Source: JBGTLW01 sp041743835 (lineage in GTDB: Bacteria > Planctomycetota > Phycisphaerae > Phycisphaerales > Phycisphaeraceae). From it: 12,201 bases of DNA. Each line of letters begins with the position of its first letter. The stretch's first letter is position 1. The DNA lies in NCBI GenBank assembly GCA_041743835.1, contig JBGTLW010000395.1, positions 1-12,201 on the forward strand. The letters run 5' to 3'. This document shows positions 7,283 to 12,201 of the stretch, piece after piece. The notes under the pieces are model-generated. The model had not been told where the DNA came from. It searched no databases and saw nothing but the letters and a program-made list of their open reading frames with translations. A program made the translations under genes and the position numbers.

Positions 7283-7771
7283 ATGGCCGCCCACAAGCCC
7301 AGCTCGCTGGCCCCGACGTTCGCCCGCATCGACTCGCTGCGCCGGGCGCACGTGATCGTCGCGGGCTACGGGCCGGTGGGTCGGTTGTGCGTCACACAAC
7401 TCGAGGCCACCGGCTTCCACGTCACCATCATCGAGCGCAACAAGAACACCGTCGTCACACAGCACCGGCTGGACAAAGACGTGGTGCTCGGCAGCGTGAC
7501 CGATGAAGACACGCTCCGGGCCGCGGGCATCGAGCAAGCCAAGGCCCTGATCATCGCCATCCCCGATGAAGACGAAGCGCTCCAGGCCTGCCGCGTCGCG
7601 CGTGGCCTCAACGCGGACCTGTTCATCACCGCCCGCACCAACTTCTTCAGCAAGGGCCTGCTCTGCCAGGAGGTCGGGGCCGACCAGGTGGTTGTGGAGG
7701 AAGTCGTCACCGCCGAGGCGATGCGCCGGGCCGTGGTCGATAACCTCACCCGCGACGAGCCGAGCATCTAG
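7283..7771 (+). CDS. TrkA-N (RCK) NAD-binding domain protein
   Basis: A 162-residue protein with a single Rossmann fold. HVIVAGYGPVGR (residues 23-34) holds the GxGxxG dinucleotide loop, and TIIER ends strand 2 with the acidic Glu51 expected for NAD(H) preference. VLGSVTDEDTLRAAGI and ALIIAIPDEDEAL follow the RCK-N pattern. There is no RCK-C domain and no membrane part. In known systems such subunits gate Trk/Kef potassium transporters in response to nucleotide. Here no channel gene is nearby, so the partner, if any, is elsewhere. It lies 21 bases after the DUF4914 gene, possibly in the same transcript. The repeat region starts 14 bases after its stop. Confidence 0.87.
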   Translation: MAAHKPSSLAPTFARIDSLRRAHVIVAGYGPVGRLCVTQLEATGFHVTIIERNKNTVVTQHRLDKDVVLGSVTDEDTLRAAGIEQAKALIIAIPDEDEALQACRVARGLNADLFITARTNFFSKGLLCQEVGADQVVVEEVVTAEAMRRAVVDNLTRDEPSI

Positions 7772-7785
7772 CGGGAGAAGGTTGA

Positions 7786-7909
7786 GCCGCCAAGACGCCA
7801 AGAGCGCCAAGTCAACCCCCCCCGACGCCCACGGACTCCGTCCGTGGGTCCCCCCGACGCAGTTTTTTTCCAAGAATGCCTTCCTTGGCGTCCTCCGCGC
7901 CTTTGCGGT
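7786..7909. repeat. CCGCCAAG-family inverted repeat, copy B (with nested palindrome)
   Basis: The left arm (7786-7811) starts GCCGCCAAGA and is built of 9-base units, CGCCAAGAN three times. The right arm (7884-7909) starts CTTGGCGTCC and ends TTTGCGGT, also with 9-base periodicity. The interior is longer than in other copies because it contains a palindrome with direct-repeat flanks (7818-7860) and a run of seven T at 7863-7869. It begins 14 bases after the TrkA-N stop. Confidence 0.8.
7818..7860. repeat. Palindrome flanked by 11-bp direct repeats
   Basis: CCCACGGA (7828-7835) pairs with TCCGTGGG (7841-7848) around CTCCG. The unit is bracketed by the exact direct repeat CCCCCCGACGC at 7818-7828 and 7850-7860. 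This looks like a small palindromic element with a target duplication, inserted into repeat B. Its CCCACGG/CCGTGGG arms recur inside thrS at 2338-2358. Confidence 0.7.
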
Positions 7910-7920
7910 TGTTTAGATCG

Positions 7921-7997
7921 CGGGTGCCACACCTCGGCGCAGCCGATGTGTGCTTCGACGCGGCACACATCAGCCTGCGGCTGAGGTGTGGCACCCG
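7921..7997. repeat. 77-bp near-perfect hairpin
   Basis: The outer arms CGGGTGCCACACCTC (7921-7935) and GAGGTGTGGCACCCG (7983-7997) are perfect complements. The inner GATGTGTGC (7945-7953) and GCACACATC (7963-7971) are also perfect, with a 9-base loop. Only a few bases between them mispair. It has no coding content. It lies between two right arms of the CCGCCAAG repeat family and looks like a separate repeat unit. Confidence 0.8.
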
Positions 7998-8037
7998 AAC
8001 GGGTCAATACATCACTTGGCCTCGTACGAATGCCTTT

Positions 8038-8063
8038 CTTGGCGTCCTCCGCGCCTTTGCGGT
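8038..8063. repeat. CCGCCAAG-family right half-repeat, copy C
   Basis: The 23 bases from CTTGGCGTCC to TTTGCGG match the right arm of copy B exactly, and the similarity extends upstream to GAATGCC. There is no left arm next to it. It stands just upstream of the first prepilin promoter, in the same position as the right arm of copy D before the second prepilin gene. Confidence 0.8.
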
Positions 8064-8083
8064 GATTAAGAACGGCTTGTGGG

Positions 8084-8089
8084 TACAAT
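8084..8089 (+). promoter_or_regulatory. -10-like box TACAAT of the first prepilin gene
   Basis: TACAAT lies in TGTGGGTACAATGGGG, which is conserved at the same place before the second prepilin gene (8967-8972). This supports function, though it could merely reflect the duplication. It lies 46 bases before the ATG at 8136, and no -35 box is evident. Confidence 0.4.
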
Positions 8090-8123
8090 GGGGCCGGTGT
8101 TGCTATGCGGTTTTACTCGTTTC

Positions 8124-8129
8124 GGGAGG
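8124..8129 (+). promoter_or_regulatory. Ribosome binding site deciding the first prepilin start
   Basis: GGGAGG lies 6 bases before the ATG at 8136. It chooses this start over the GTG at 8079, whose extra 19 residues have no counterpart in the paralogue. Confidence 0.75.
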
Positions 8130-8135
8130 TTTGCC

Positions 8136-8849
8136 ATGTCGCGTGTTCGAGGGTTTACGATTGTTGAGCTCGGTGTGGTGCTGGTGCTCATTGTGCTTTT
8201 GGTCACACTGTTTCTCATGCTGGTTGCCGGCTTTCGATCGCCGAGATCTCCTCGGAAAATTCAGAACTCGACCCAACTCCGCGTTATCCAGCAGGGGATG
8301 GTCTTCTTTGCGCAGTCGAATATGGCCGGGAGCGAAATGGGCTGGTACCCCGGCGTCAGCCCCGAGGGTAAGATCGAGCAGACCGACCCCGTTGCCAAGT
8401 TCAAAATCCTGCTGGACGCTAACGCGTTCATGCCCGAATACATCATCCATCCCAACGACATTGACAAGCAGCCTTGGCAAGAAGGCGATGGCGAGCTCAC
8501 GACCGACCATTACTCCTACGCGATGCTCCGCGTCGAGGATGCCGAGCGCGACAAGGGCCGATACAACGAATGGCGGGATACGATCAACACCAGTGCGGTC
8601 GTGCTCAGCGACCGCAACACCAAGACAGGCGATGCACGCGGCAGCATCTGGACCGATGGCGAGATGGACTGGCGGGGCACCGTCGTACGCAACGACAACT
8701 CAACCAGCTTCGAATCATCCCACATCATTCAAGACACCCAGTACCACGACGGGGAACGTAACAAGCAGGACGACCTGTTCGCAGCCGATGGCGCTTTCGA
8801 CGCGATGATGACCTACGGCAAGCCGGCCGAGAACACCCCGCAGCCCTGA
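8136..8849 (+). CDS. Prepilin-like protein, paralogue 1
   Basis: A 237-residue protein with a short basic leader (MSRVRG) followed by FTIVELGVVLVLIVLLVTLFL. This is the prepilin peptidase site G/F with Glu at mature position 5 and a hydrophobic helix, as in type IV pilins and type II secretion pseudopilins. The following NSTQLRVIQQGMVFFAQSN helix is typical of planctomycete pseudopilins. The rest is soluble (from GWYPGVSPEGKIEQTD) and largely shared with the tandem paralogue at 9021. The block DHYSYAMLRVEDAERDKGR is identical in both. It is probably a minor pilin or pseudopilin on the cell surface or in a secretion machine. No pilus assembly genes are nearby. The start was chosen by its ribosome site and by alignment to the paralogue. 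Confidence 0.85.
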   Translation: MSRVRGFTIVELGVVLVLIVLLVTLFLMLVAGFRSPRSPRKIQNSTQLRVIQQGMVFFAQSNMAGSEMGWYPGVSPEGKIEQTDPVAKFKILLDANAFMPEYIIHPNDIDKQPWQEGDGELTTDHYSYAMLRVEDAERDKGRYNEWRDTINTSAVVLSDRNTKTGDARGSIWTDGEMDWRGTVVRNDNSTSFESSHIIQDTQYHDGERNKQDDLFAADGAFDAMMTYGKPAENTPQP

Positions 8850-8860
8850 CCGCTTGCGTA

Positions 8861-8946
8861 GCCGCCAAGACGCCAAGAGCGCCAAGTTAAGACAGGCTTT
8901 CGTTTTCTAAGCATGTCTTTCTTGGCGTCCTCCGCGCCTCGGCGGT
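8861..8946. repeat. CCGCCAAG-family inverted repeat, copy D
   Basis: The left arm (8861-8886) starts GCCGCCAAGA and the right arm (8921-8946) runs from CTTGGCGTCC to CGGCGGT. CGCCAAG (8880-8886) pairs with CTTGGCG (8921-8927), and inside it AAGACA (8889-8894) pairs with TGTCTT (8914-8919). This is the simplest complete copy. It lies 11 bases after the first prepilin stop and upstream of the second prepilin gene. Confidence 0.85.
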
Positions 8947-8966
8947 GATTTTGAGCGGTTTGTGGT

Positions 8967-8972
8967 TACAAT
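8967..8972 (+). promoter_or_regulatory. -10-like box TACAAT of the second prepilin gene
   Basis: TACAAT in TGTGGTTACAATGGGG matches the box before the first prepilin gene. It lies 48 bases before the ATG at 9021. No -35 box is clear. Confidence 0.4.
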
Positions 8973-9008
8973 GGGGTTGGTGTCGCCAAGGTTAAATCCA
9001 CTTTTCTC

Positions 9009-9013
9009 GGGAG
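9009..9013 (+). promoter_or_regulatory. Ribosome binding site of the second prepilin gene
   Basis: GGGAG lies 7 bases before the ATG at 9021 and corresponds to the site of the first copy. Confidence 0.65.
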
Positions 9014-9020
9014 TCCTGCC

Positions 9021-9740
9021 ATGTCGCGTGTTCACGGGTTTTCGATCGTTGATGTCGCTGTGGTACTGGTGGTGATCGTCATCGCCGCGTCTCTTTGTCT
9101 TGCTGCGGATGAAAACAACCGCCGCGCCGCACAGCAAGCGCAGAATAGCACCCAACTCCGCGGCATCCATCAGGGGATGGTCATCTTTGCACAGCCGAAT
9201 AAGGTCGGGGTTCAAGAGGGCTGGTTCCCCGGCGTCAGCGCCGAGGGCAAGATCGAGCAGACCGACCACGGCGCCAAGTTTAAGATAATGCTCAACAGCA
9301 ACTTGTTTGTCTCCGAGTACATTATCAGCCCTCCGGACAAGGATAAAAAGGCTTGGGAAAAAGGTGATGGCGAACTCACGGCCGACCATTACTCCTACGC
9401 GATGCTCCGCGTCGAGGACGCAGAGCGTGACAAGGGCCGTCACATGGAATGGCGGGAGACGATCAACTCGGGTGCGATAGTGATAAGCGACCGCAACACC
9501 AAGGCGGGTGATGCGCGAGGCAGCATCTGGACTGATGAAGACAAGGAACACAAGGGCTGGCAGGGCCACACTACACGCAACGACAACTCAACCAGCTTCG
9601 AAGAATCCCACATCGTTAAAGGCACCCAGTACCACGACGCGGAACACAACGAGCAGGACGACCTGTTCGCAGCCGAGGGCGCTTTCGACGCGATGATGAC
9701 CTACGGCAAGCCGGCCGAGAATAAAGTCGCCCAACGCTGA
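9021..9740 (+). CDS. Prepilin-like protein, paralogue 2 (Asp in place of Glu5)
   Basis: A 239-residue tandem paralogue of the protein at 8136. The leader MSRVHG is followed by FSIVDVAVVLVVIVIAASLC, a prepilin-type cleavage site and hydrophobic helix. Mature position 5 is Asp rather than the nearly invariant Glu, which in type IV pilins aids subunit alignment and N-methylation. The helix has diverged and is shorter, while the soluble part stays very close. The second half from DHYSYAML through DARGSIWTD and NDNSTSFE to MMTYGKPAEN is almost unchanged. It carries a small extra segment, DEDKEHKGWQGH, in place of DGEMDWRG. It is a likely pseudopilin with a shifted role. The gene converges on the STAS gene, with repeat E between them. 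Confidence 0.83.
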   Translation: MSRVHGFSIVDVAVVLVVIVIAASLCLAADENNRRAAQQAQNSTQLRGIHQGMVIFAQPNKVGVQEGWFPGVSAEGKIEQTDHGAKFKIMLNSNLFVSEYIISPPDKDKKAWEKGDGELTADHYSYAMLRVEDAERDKGRHMEWRETINSGAIVISDRNTKAGDARGSIWTDEDKEHKGWQGHTTRNDNSTSFEESHIVKGTQYHDAEHNEQDDLFAAEGAFDAMMTYGKPAENKVAQR

Positions 9741-9753
9741 ACCGCATAGTGTG

Positions 9754-9872
9754 GCCGCCAAGACGCCAGGAGCGCCAAGTCAAGGCATGATTGAGTTTTC
9801 TACGAGGGCCTTCCTTGGCGTCCTCCGCGCCTTGGCGGTTCAAATCGTCCTCCGCGCCTCGGCGGCTCAAAC
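9754..9872. repeat. CCGCCAAG-family inverted repeat, copy E, with duplicated right arm
   Basis: The left arm starts GCCGCCAAGA at 9754, and the right arm runs from CTTGGCG (9814) to GGCGGT (9839). A 27-base unit starting CGTCCTCCGCGCC at 9819 is repeated immediately at 9846 with three T/C differences. The element fills the gap between convergent genes and could act as a two-way terminator. Confidence 0.8.
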
Positions 9873-9882
9873 CCGGTGTGGC

Positions 9883-10236
9883 TTAGCTGCGTAGCTCTTC
9901 CATCGCCTCGTCCACATCGTCGAAGATGGGGAAGACGGTGTCGAGTTTGGTGACCTTGAAGAGAAACAGGACGTTCTCCGAGCAGTTCGCCAGGACGATG
10001 CGGCCGCGCATGTTTTCAAGGTCCTGCATGAATCCGACCATCACCCCGATGCACGCCGAGGCCAGGAACCCGACCCCCGCCATGTTGAAGATGAAGTGCT
10101 GTGCGCCATCGCAGCGCATGCGTTGCTCGCACTCGGTGGTCATCTCCTGCATCTGGCTGTGCGTGACCTCGGGCAGCCCGACGTGGACCACCACGACCTG
10201 GCCGCGTTGATCGAGTTCCATCGTGTCCATTGCCAT
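9883..10236 (-). CDS. STAS-domain protein (anti-sigma factor antagonist-like)
   Basis: From the ATG at 10236 it is a 117-residue single STAS domain. GQVVVVHVGLPEVT forms the first strands. FNMAGVGFLASACIGVMVGF (residues 50-69) matches the phosphorylation-site loop 'F-x-D-S-S-G-L-G' of SpoIIAA/RsbV, with Ser60 in the place of the phosphorylated Ser and Ala59 instead of the usual Asp. GRIVLANCSENVLFLFKVTKLDTVFPIF and DVDEAMEEL complete the fold. Such proteins bind anti-sigma kinases or act in other partner-switching modules. No kinase, phosphatase or sigma factor is linked here. An in-frame ATG at 10263 would add nine residues, but GAGG at 10247-10244 favours 10236. It converges with the prepilin gene. 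Confidence 0.85.
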   Translation of the reverse strand: MAMDTMELDQRGQVVVVHVGLPEVTHSQMQEMTTECEQRMRCDGAQHFIFNMAGVGFLASACIGVMVGFMQDLENMRGRIVLANCSENVLFLFKVTKLDTVFPIFDDVDEAMEELRS

Positions 10237-10243
10237 GGGCTTA

Positions 10244-10247
10244 CCTC
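10244..10247 (-). promoter_or_regulatory. Ribosome binding site deciding the STAS start
   Basis: On the minus strand GAGG is 7 bases before the ATG at 10236. It lies inside the longer reading frame that starts at 10263 and so argues for the shorter protein. Confidence 0.55.
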
Positions 10248-10263
10248 GTGGGCCACGCGACAC

Positions 10264-10279
10264 CCCGCCGCGCGGCGGG
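10264..10279. repeat. Perfect 16-bp GC palindrome upstream of the STAS gene
   Basis: CCCGCCGCGCGGCGGG is fully self-complementary and lies just before the STAS start region. It might be an operator or part of a leader hairpin. In DNA this GC-rich, chance is a real alternative. Confidence 0.4.
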
Positions 10280-10398
10280 CCGTGCTGTCTGGTTTATCGG
10301 CCCGGGGCGGACATGGCTTTTGTGTTATCTGGCCCCGCGGGCATTTCCCGGTTGGCCCAGCCGTTACAGCCCGCATGAAGCGCGGAGGTGTCGGCGTG

Positions 10399-10499
10399 CG
10401 CCTTACAAAATGCCTTGTCCGAGCCGCCCCGTCCCCGAGGCGGGGGCGTGAGGCGGAAGTAAGGCGAGCTTTGCTCGCACCGTCGCGGGGACGCGACGG
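10399..10499. repeat. Cluster of palindromes between the STAS and exported-protein genes
   Basis: The gap 10237-10539 has no gene on either strand. It contains CGCCTTAC (10399-10406) against GTAAGGCG (10459-10466), enclosing GCCCC/GGGGC (10426-10430 and 10443-10447). Next come GCGAGC TTT GCTCGC (10464-10478) and CCGTCGCG GGGA CGCGACGG (10480-10499). The last hairpin is 40 bases downstream of the minus-strand stop at 10540 and could end that transcript, though no T-tract follows. The arrangement looks like a composite intergenic repeat. Confidence 0.6.
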
Positions 10500-10539
10500 C
10501 TCTGTAGAGGGCATCGTGTGTGGCTTCCTGTGATAAGGT

Positions 10540-11658
10540 CTAATCGTCGAGGTGGTCTTCGTTGCCTGGCGCGGTGTTGCCGAAGTGGACCAGTTGCTTG
10601 AACCGGAAGCTGTGGCCGTAGTCCATCCCGCCGTAGGTGGCGAGCTTGGCGACCTTCTCGGTGAAGTACGCATCCGGGCGCGGCTTGCCGTCGGGCCCGG
10701 CATACCAGGTGCTCATCAGGTGGTCCCGCCGCTCGGCGACGGCCTTGCGTGCCCGCTTGCGCATACCACGCTGGAACAGGCTGGGGTTAAGCGCCTCGTT
10801 GTAGTGGTCGCAGACGTAGCGCTTGAAGAAGTCGGGGTCCTCGGTCACGAACGCGGCGACTTCCATACGCCCGGCCTCGTTGACGAACGTGGTCGGCTCG
10901 CGCAACTCATCATTGAGCACGATCGACTCGGTGAGGTTGCGGAAGTACAGGCACCCGACGTAGTTCGAGGCCAGGTCCGCGTTGCTGTAGGCCCCCGACG
11001 ACATCGTGCCCAGCAGGCCGCTCTCCGCGGTGAAGAAGTTACGGGTCCCCATGGACACCGCGATGGCCATGGCTTTTTCTTCGTTTTTCCCGTCGCGGAT
11101 GGCTCTGCGGTAGGGGACGTAATAGCGGTAGCCCATATCGACGAAATGGCCGAGCTTATCGGTGCCCAGGTAGGTGTCGTAGATACGGATGGTGCCCGAC
11201 CGCCAGAGGCGTCCGATGATGCGCGGGTCGTAGGGGGCGTGCAGCCCGCTGTGCATGCCGTCCTTGAAGTGGACCTTGTAGATGGTGATCTTGTCGCCAT
11301 ACGCCTCGCGGAAGCTGGCGCGCGGCAGGTTCCACTCCAACCCCTCGATCAGCACCATCGCGGAGGGCAGTTGCCTGCGGACTTCCGCGGCGATGTGCTC
11401 CGGCGAGCGAAGCCGCGCGAGCTTGTCCTCGTTGGGCGTGGTGCTGCTGAGCTCGGCGTCGATGCCCCGGTTGACTTCCGCCACGCCGTCCACGATCGCC
11501 GCGACGAACTGCTTGTTGAAGTGGGGCCCGAGGTCGGCGAACTCGCCTTCCTCCGGCATGAGGAACTGGTCCGTCTCGTGAGCCCACGAGCCAACTCCCA
11601 CGCACAAGAAACCCACGCACACCACCACGCCCGCGACCCCGTGCCAAAACCGTGTCAT
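10540..11658 (-). CDS. Exported protein of unknown function
   Basis: A 372-residue protein. An N-terminal signal peptide is clear: MTRFWHG, a hydrophobic run VAGVVVCVGFLCVGVGS, then WAHE with likely cleavage after Ala26. The mature part has no membrane helix. The most distinctive segment is GTDKLGHFVDMGYRYY (165-180), with the DKxxHF pattern seen in some small bacterial lipoproteins (DUF2279/YfiM-like). That similarity is short and does not fix a family. Other likely core segments are FTAESGLLGTMSSGAYSNAD, then LASNYVGCLYFRNL, and YVCDHYNEALNPSLF. The C-terminus is polar. It is probably periplasmic. It is 64 bases downstream of the ygfZ-like gene on the same strand, with AGGG 6 bases before the ATG, so co-transcription is possible. 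Confidence 0.8.
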   Translation of the reverse strand: MTRFWHGVAGVVVCVGFLCVGVGSWAHETDQFLMPEEGEFADLGPHFNKQFVAAIVDGVAEVNRGIDAELSSTTPNEDKLARLRSPEHIAAEVRRQLPSAMVLIEGLEWNLPRASFREAYGDKITIYKVHFKDGMHSGLHAPYDPRIIGRLWRSGTIRIYDTYLGTDKLGHFVDMGYRYYVPYRRAIRDGKNEEKAMAIAVSMGTRNFFTAESGLLGTMSSGAYSNADLASNYVGCLYFRNLTESIVLNDELREPTTFVNEAGRMEVAAFVTEDPDFFKRYVCDHYNEALNPSLFQRGMRKRARKAVAERRDHLMSTWYAGPDGKPRPDAYFTEKVAKLATYGGMDYGHSFRFKQLVHFGNTAPGNEDHLDD

Positions 11659-11722
11659 TGTGTACCCTTTTCGTCAAGACCAGCAGGTTGCATTGATCGG
11701 AGACAACCTCATGCCATGGGCA

Positions 11723-12199
11723 TTACGCGGTCAGCACCCGCAGGGGCCGGGTGACCGCCTCGGCCAGATTGCCATCCACGGGGATGAGCACCTTCTGGCC
11801 CGGCTCATGATACCCCCACTTGAGCACCGCGAAACCCACCGCCCGCTGGCCATGCAGCACGCTGATGGTCGAGCTGGTCACCCCGCCGATAATCTCGCTT
11901 GCCCCGCCCTTGACCGAGCACACCTGCGTCCCCGCCACCGGCAGGTGCTCGCCCGGCAACTCGAAGCCGATGAGCACGCGTTTGGGGTGCCCGAGGCTGT
12001 GCATCCGCGCGACGATCTCCTGCCCGAGGTAGCAGCCCTTCTTCAGCGACACCGCCTCATCGAAGAGCAATTTGCCGGTCTCCGCGGGGATCGAGTCGGT
12101 GCCGAAGTCGATGTGGAACAGCGGGGACCCCGCCTCGATGCGTGCGGTGTTGAAGGCCTGCCAGCCGATGGGCCTGCCGCGCATCGACAGCCGACGCCG
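11723..12199 (-). CDS. ygfZ: YgfZ/GcvT-like folate-binding protein, C-terminal part (truncated by window edge)
   Basis: The frame stays open to the window edge, so the N-terminal half is missing; an ATG at 12184 is internal. The visible part starts with WQAFNTARIEAGSPLF and DSIPAETG, the usual folate-binding-domain segment. It then carries the YgfZ signature KGCYLGQE (12040-12017), followed by IVARMHSLGHPKR, which separates YgfZ from true glycine-cleavage T-proteins. The C-terminal beta barrel ends in a GYHEPGQKVLIPVDG-type segment. YgfZ proteins use tetrahydrofolate and help maintain iron-sulfur enzymes such as MiaB. The next gene downstream is the exported protein at 11658. Confidence 0.9.
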   Translation of the reverse strand, partial: RRRLSMRGRPIGWQAFNTARIEAGSPLFHIDFGTDSIPAETGKLLFDEAVSLKKGCYLGQEIVARMHSLGHPKRVLIGFELPGEHLPVAGTQVCSVKGGASEIIGGVTSSTISVLHGQRAVGFAVLKWGYHEPGQKVLIPVDGNLAEAVTRPLRVLTA

Positions 12200-12201
12200 G
12201 G

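Noticed and set aside
7828..7869. A Rho-independent terminator (hairpin plus seven T)
   Set aside because: The T-run starts 14 bases after the stem instead of directly behind it, so the normal mechanism does not fit well; it could still act weakly.
5111..7873. A 920-codon open frame on the minus strand
   Set aside because: It is antisense to DUF4914 and TrkA-N, which have motifs, ribosome sites and promoters. Its product is a motif-free string rich in Val, Ala, Gly, Asp and His, as expected opposite GC-rich genes.
8079..8135. GTG start extending the first prepilin by 19 residues
   Set aside because: It would place the -10-like box inside the gene and bury the prepilin leader; ATG 8136 has GGGAGG at correct spacing and matches the paralogue.
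7876..8808. A 310-codon plus-strand frame starting in the repeats
   Set aside because: It runs through two repeat units and then out of frame through the first prepilin gene; the product is Ser/Thr/Arg-rich and unlike a protein.
7786..9872. A CRISPR array
   Set aside because: The repeats are inverted, irregularly spaced and separated by whole genes; there are no uniform spacers and no cas genes.
10399..10505. A tRNA or small coding gene in the gap after the STAS gene
   Set aside because: No cloverleaf with a T-loop GTTCGAATC-like sequence, and the short frames (for example from ATG 10410) have no plausible protein sequence.
10552..11754. A 400-codon plus-strand frame opposite the exported protein
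   Set aside because: The minus-strand gene has a signal peptide and structured sequence; the plus-strand product is a Val/Ala/Asp-rich shadow.

Overview
The window reads as chromosomal DNA from a GC-rich planctomycete, most likely of the class Phycisphaerae. This rests on the gene content: a DUF4914 protein, prepilin-like proteins with a GFTIVE-type N-terminus, a threonyl-tRNA synthetase with extra internal segments, and many intergenic CCGCCAAG/CTTGGCG-type repeats. The assignment is an inference from family resemblance, with no marker gene to prove it.

Layout. 3-1241 (+) is the 3' part of a two-domain multicopper oxidase. 1242-1739 holds a decayed IS5-type transposase fragment with a small tandem repeat and palindrome. 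1740-3950 (+) is thrS. 4029-4607 (+) is a UPF0316 (DUF5698/DUF2179) membrane protein. 4852-5187 (+) is a small stand-alone SET-domain protein. 5348-7261 (+) is a DUF4914 protein with a clear P-loop. 7283-7771 (+) is a TrkA-N (RCK) nucleotide-binding protein. 8136-8849 and 9021-9740 (+) are a tandem pair of prepilin-like paralogues. The remaining genes are on the minus strand: a STAS-domain protein (9883-10236), an exported protein of unknown function (10540-11658), and the C-terminal part of a YgfZ/GcvT-like folate-binding protein (11723-12199, running off the window).

Most genes are housekeeping or unlinked single-gene units, and no obvious multi-gene pathway is present. The unusual content is repetitive. 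A dispersed inverted-repeat family follows four successive plus-strand genes: UPF0316, TrkA-N and both prepilin genes. It frames each prepilin gene and probably promoted their tandem duplication. A second type of palindrome, with CCCACGG/CCGTGGG arms, occurs nested in one of those repeats, flanked by an 11-bp direct repeat. It also occurs inside the thrS reading frame, next to another perfect 11-bp-stem palindrome and a near-perfect 13-bp direct duplication. There it adds about 23 in-frame residues just before the catalytic Cys of the ThrRS editing site. This in-frame palindromic insertion is the most interesting observation in the window.

TACAAT/TATAAT-like -10 boxes without convincing -35 boxes precede several plus-strand genes, and two of them sit so close to the ATG that leaderless transcripts are plausible.
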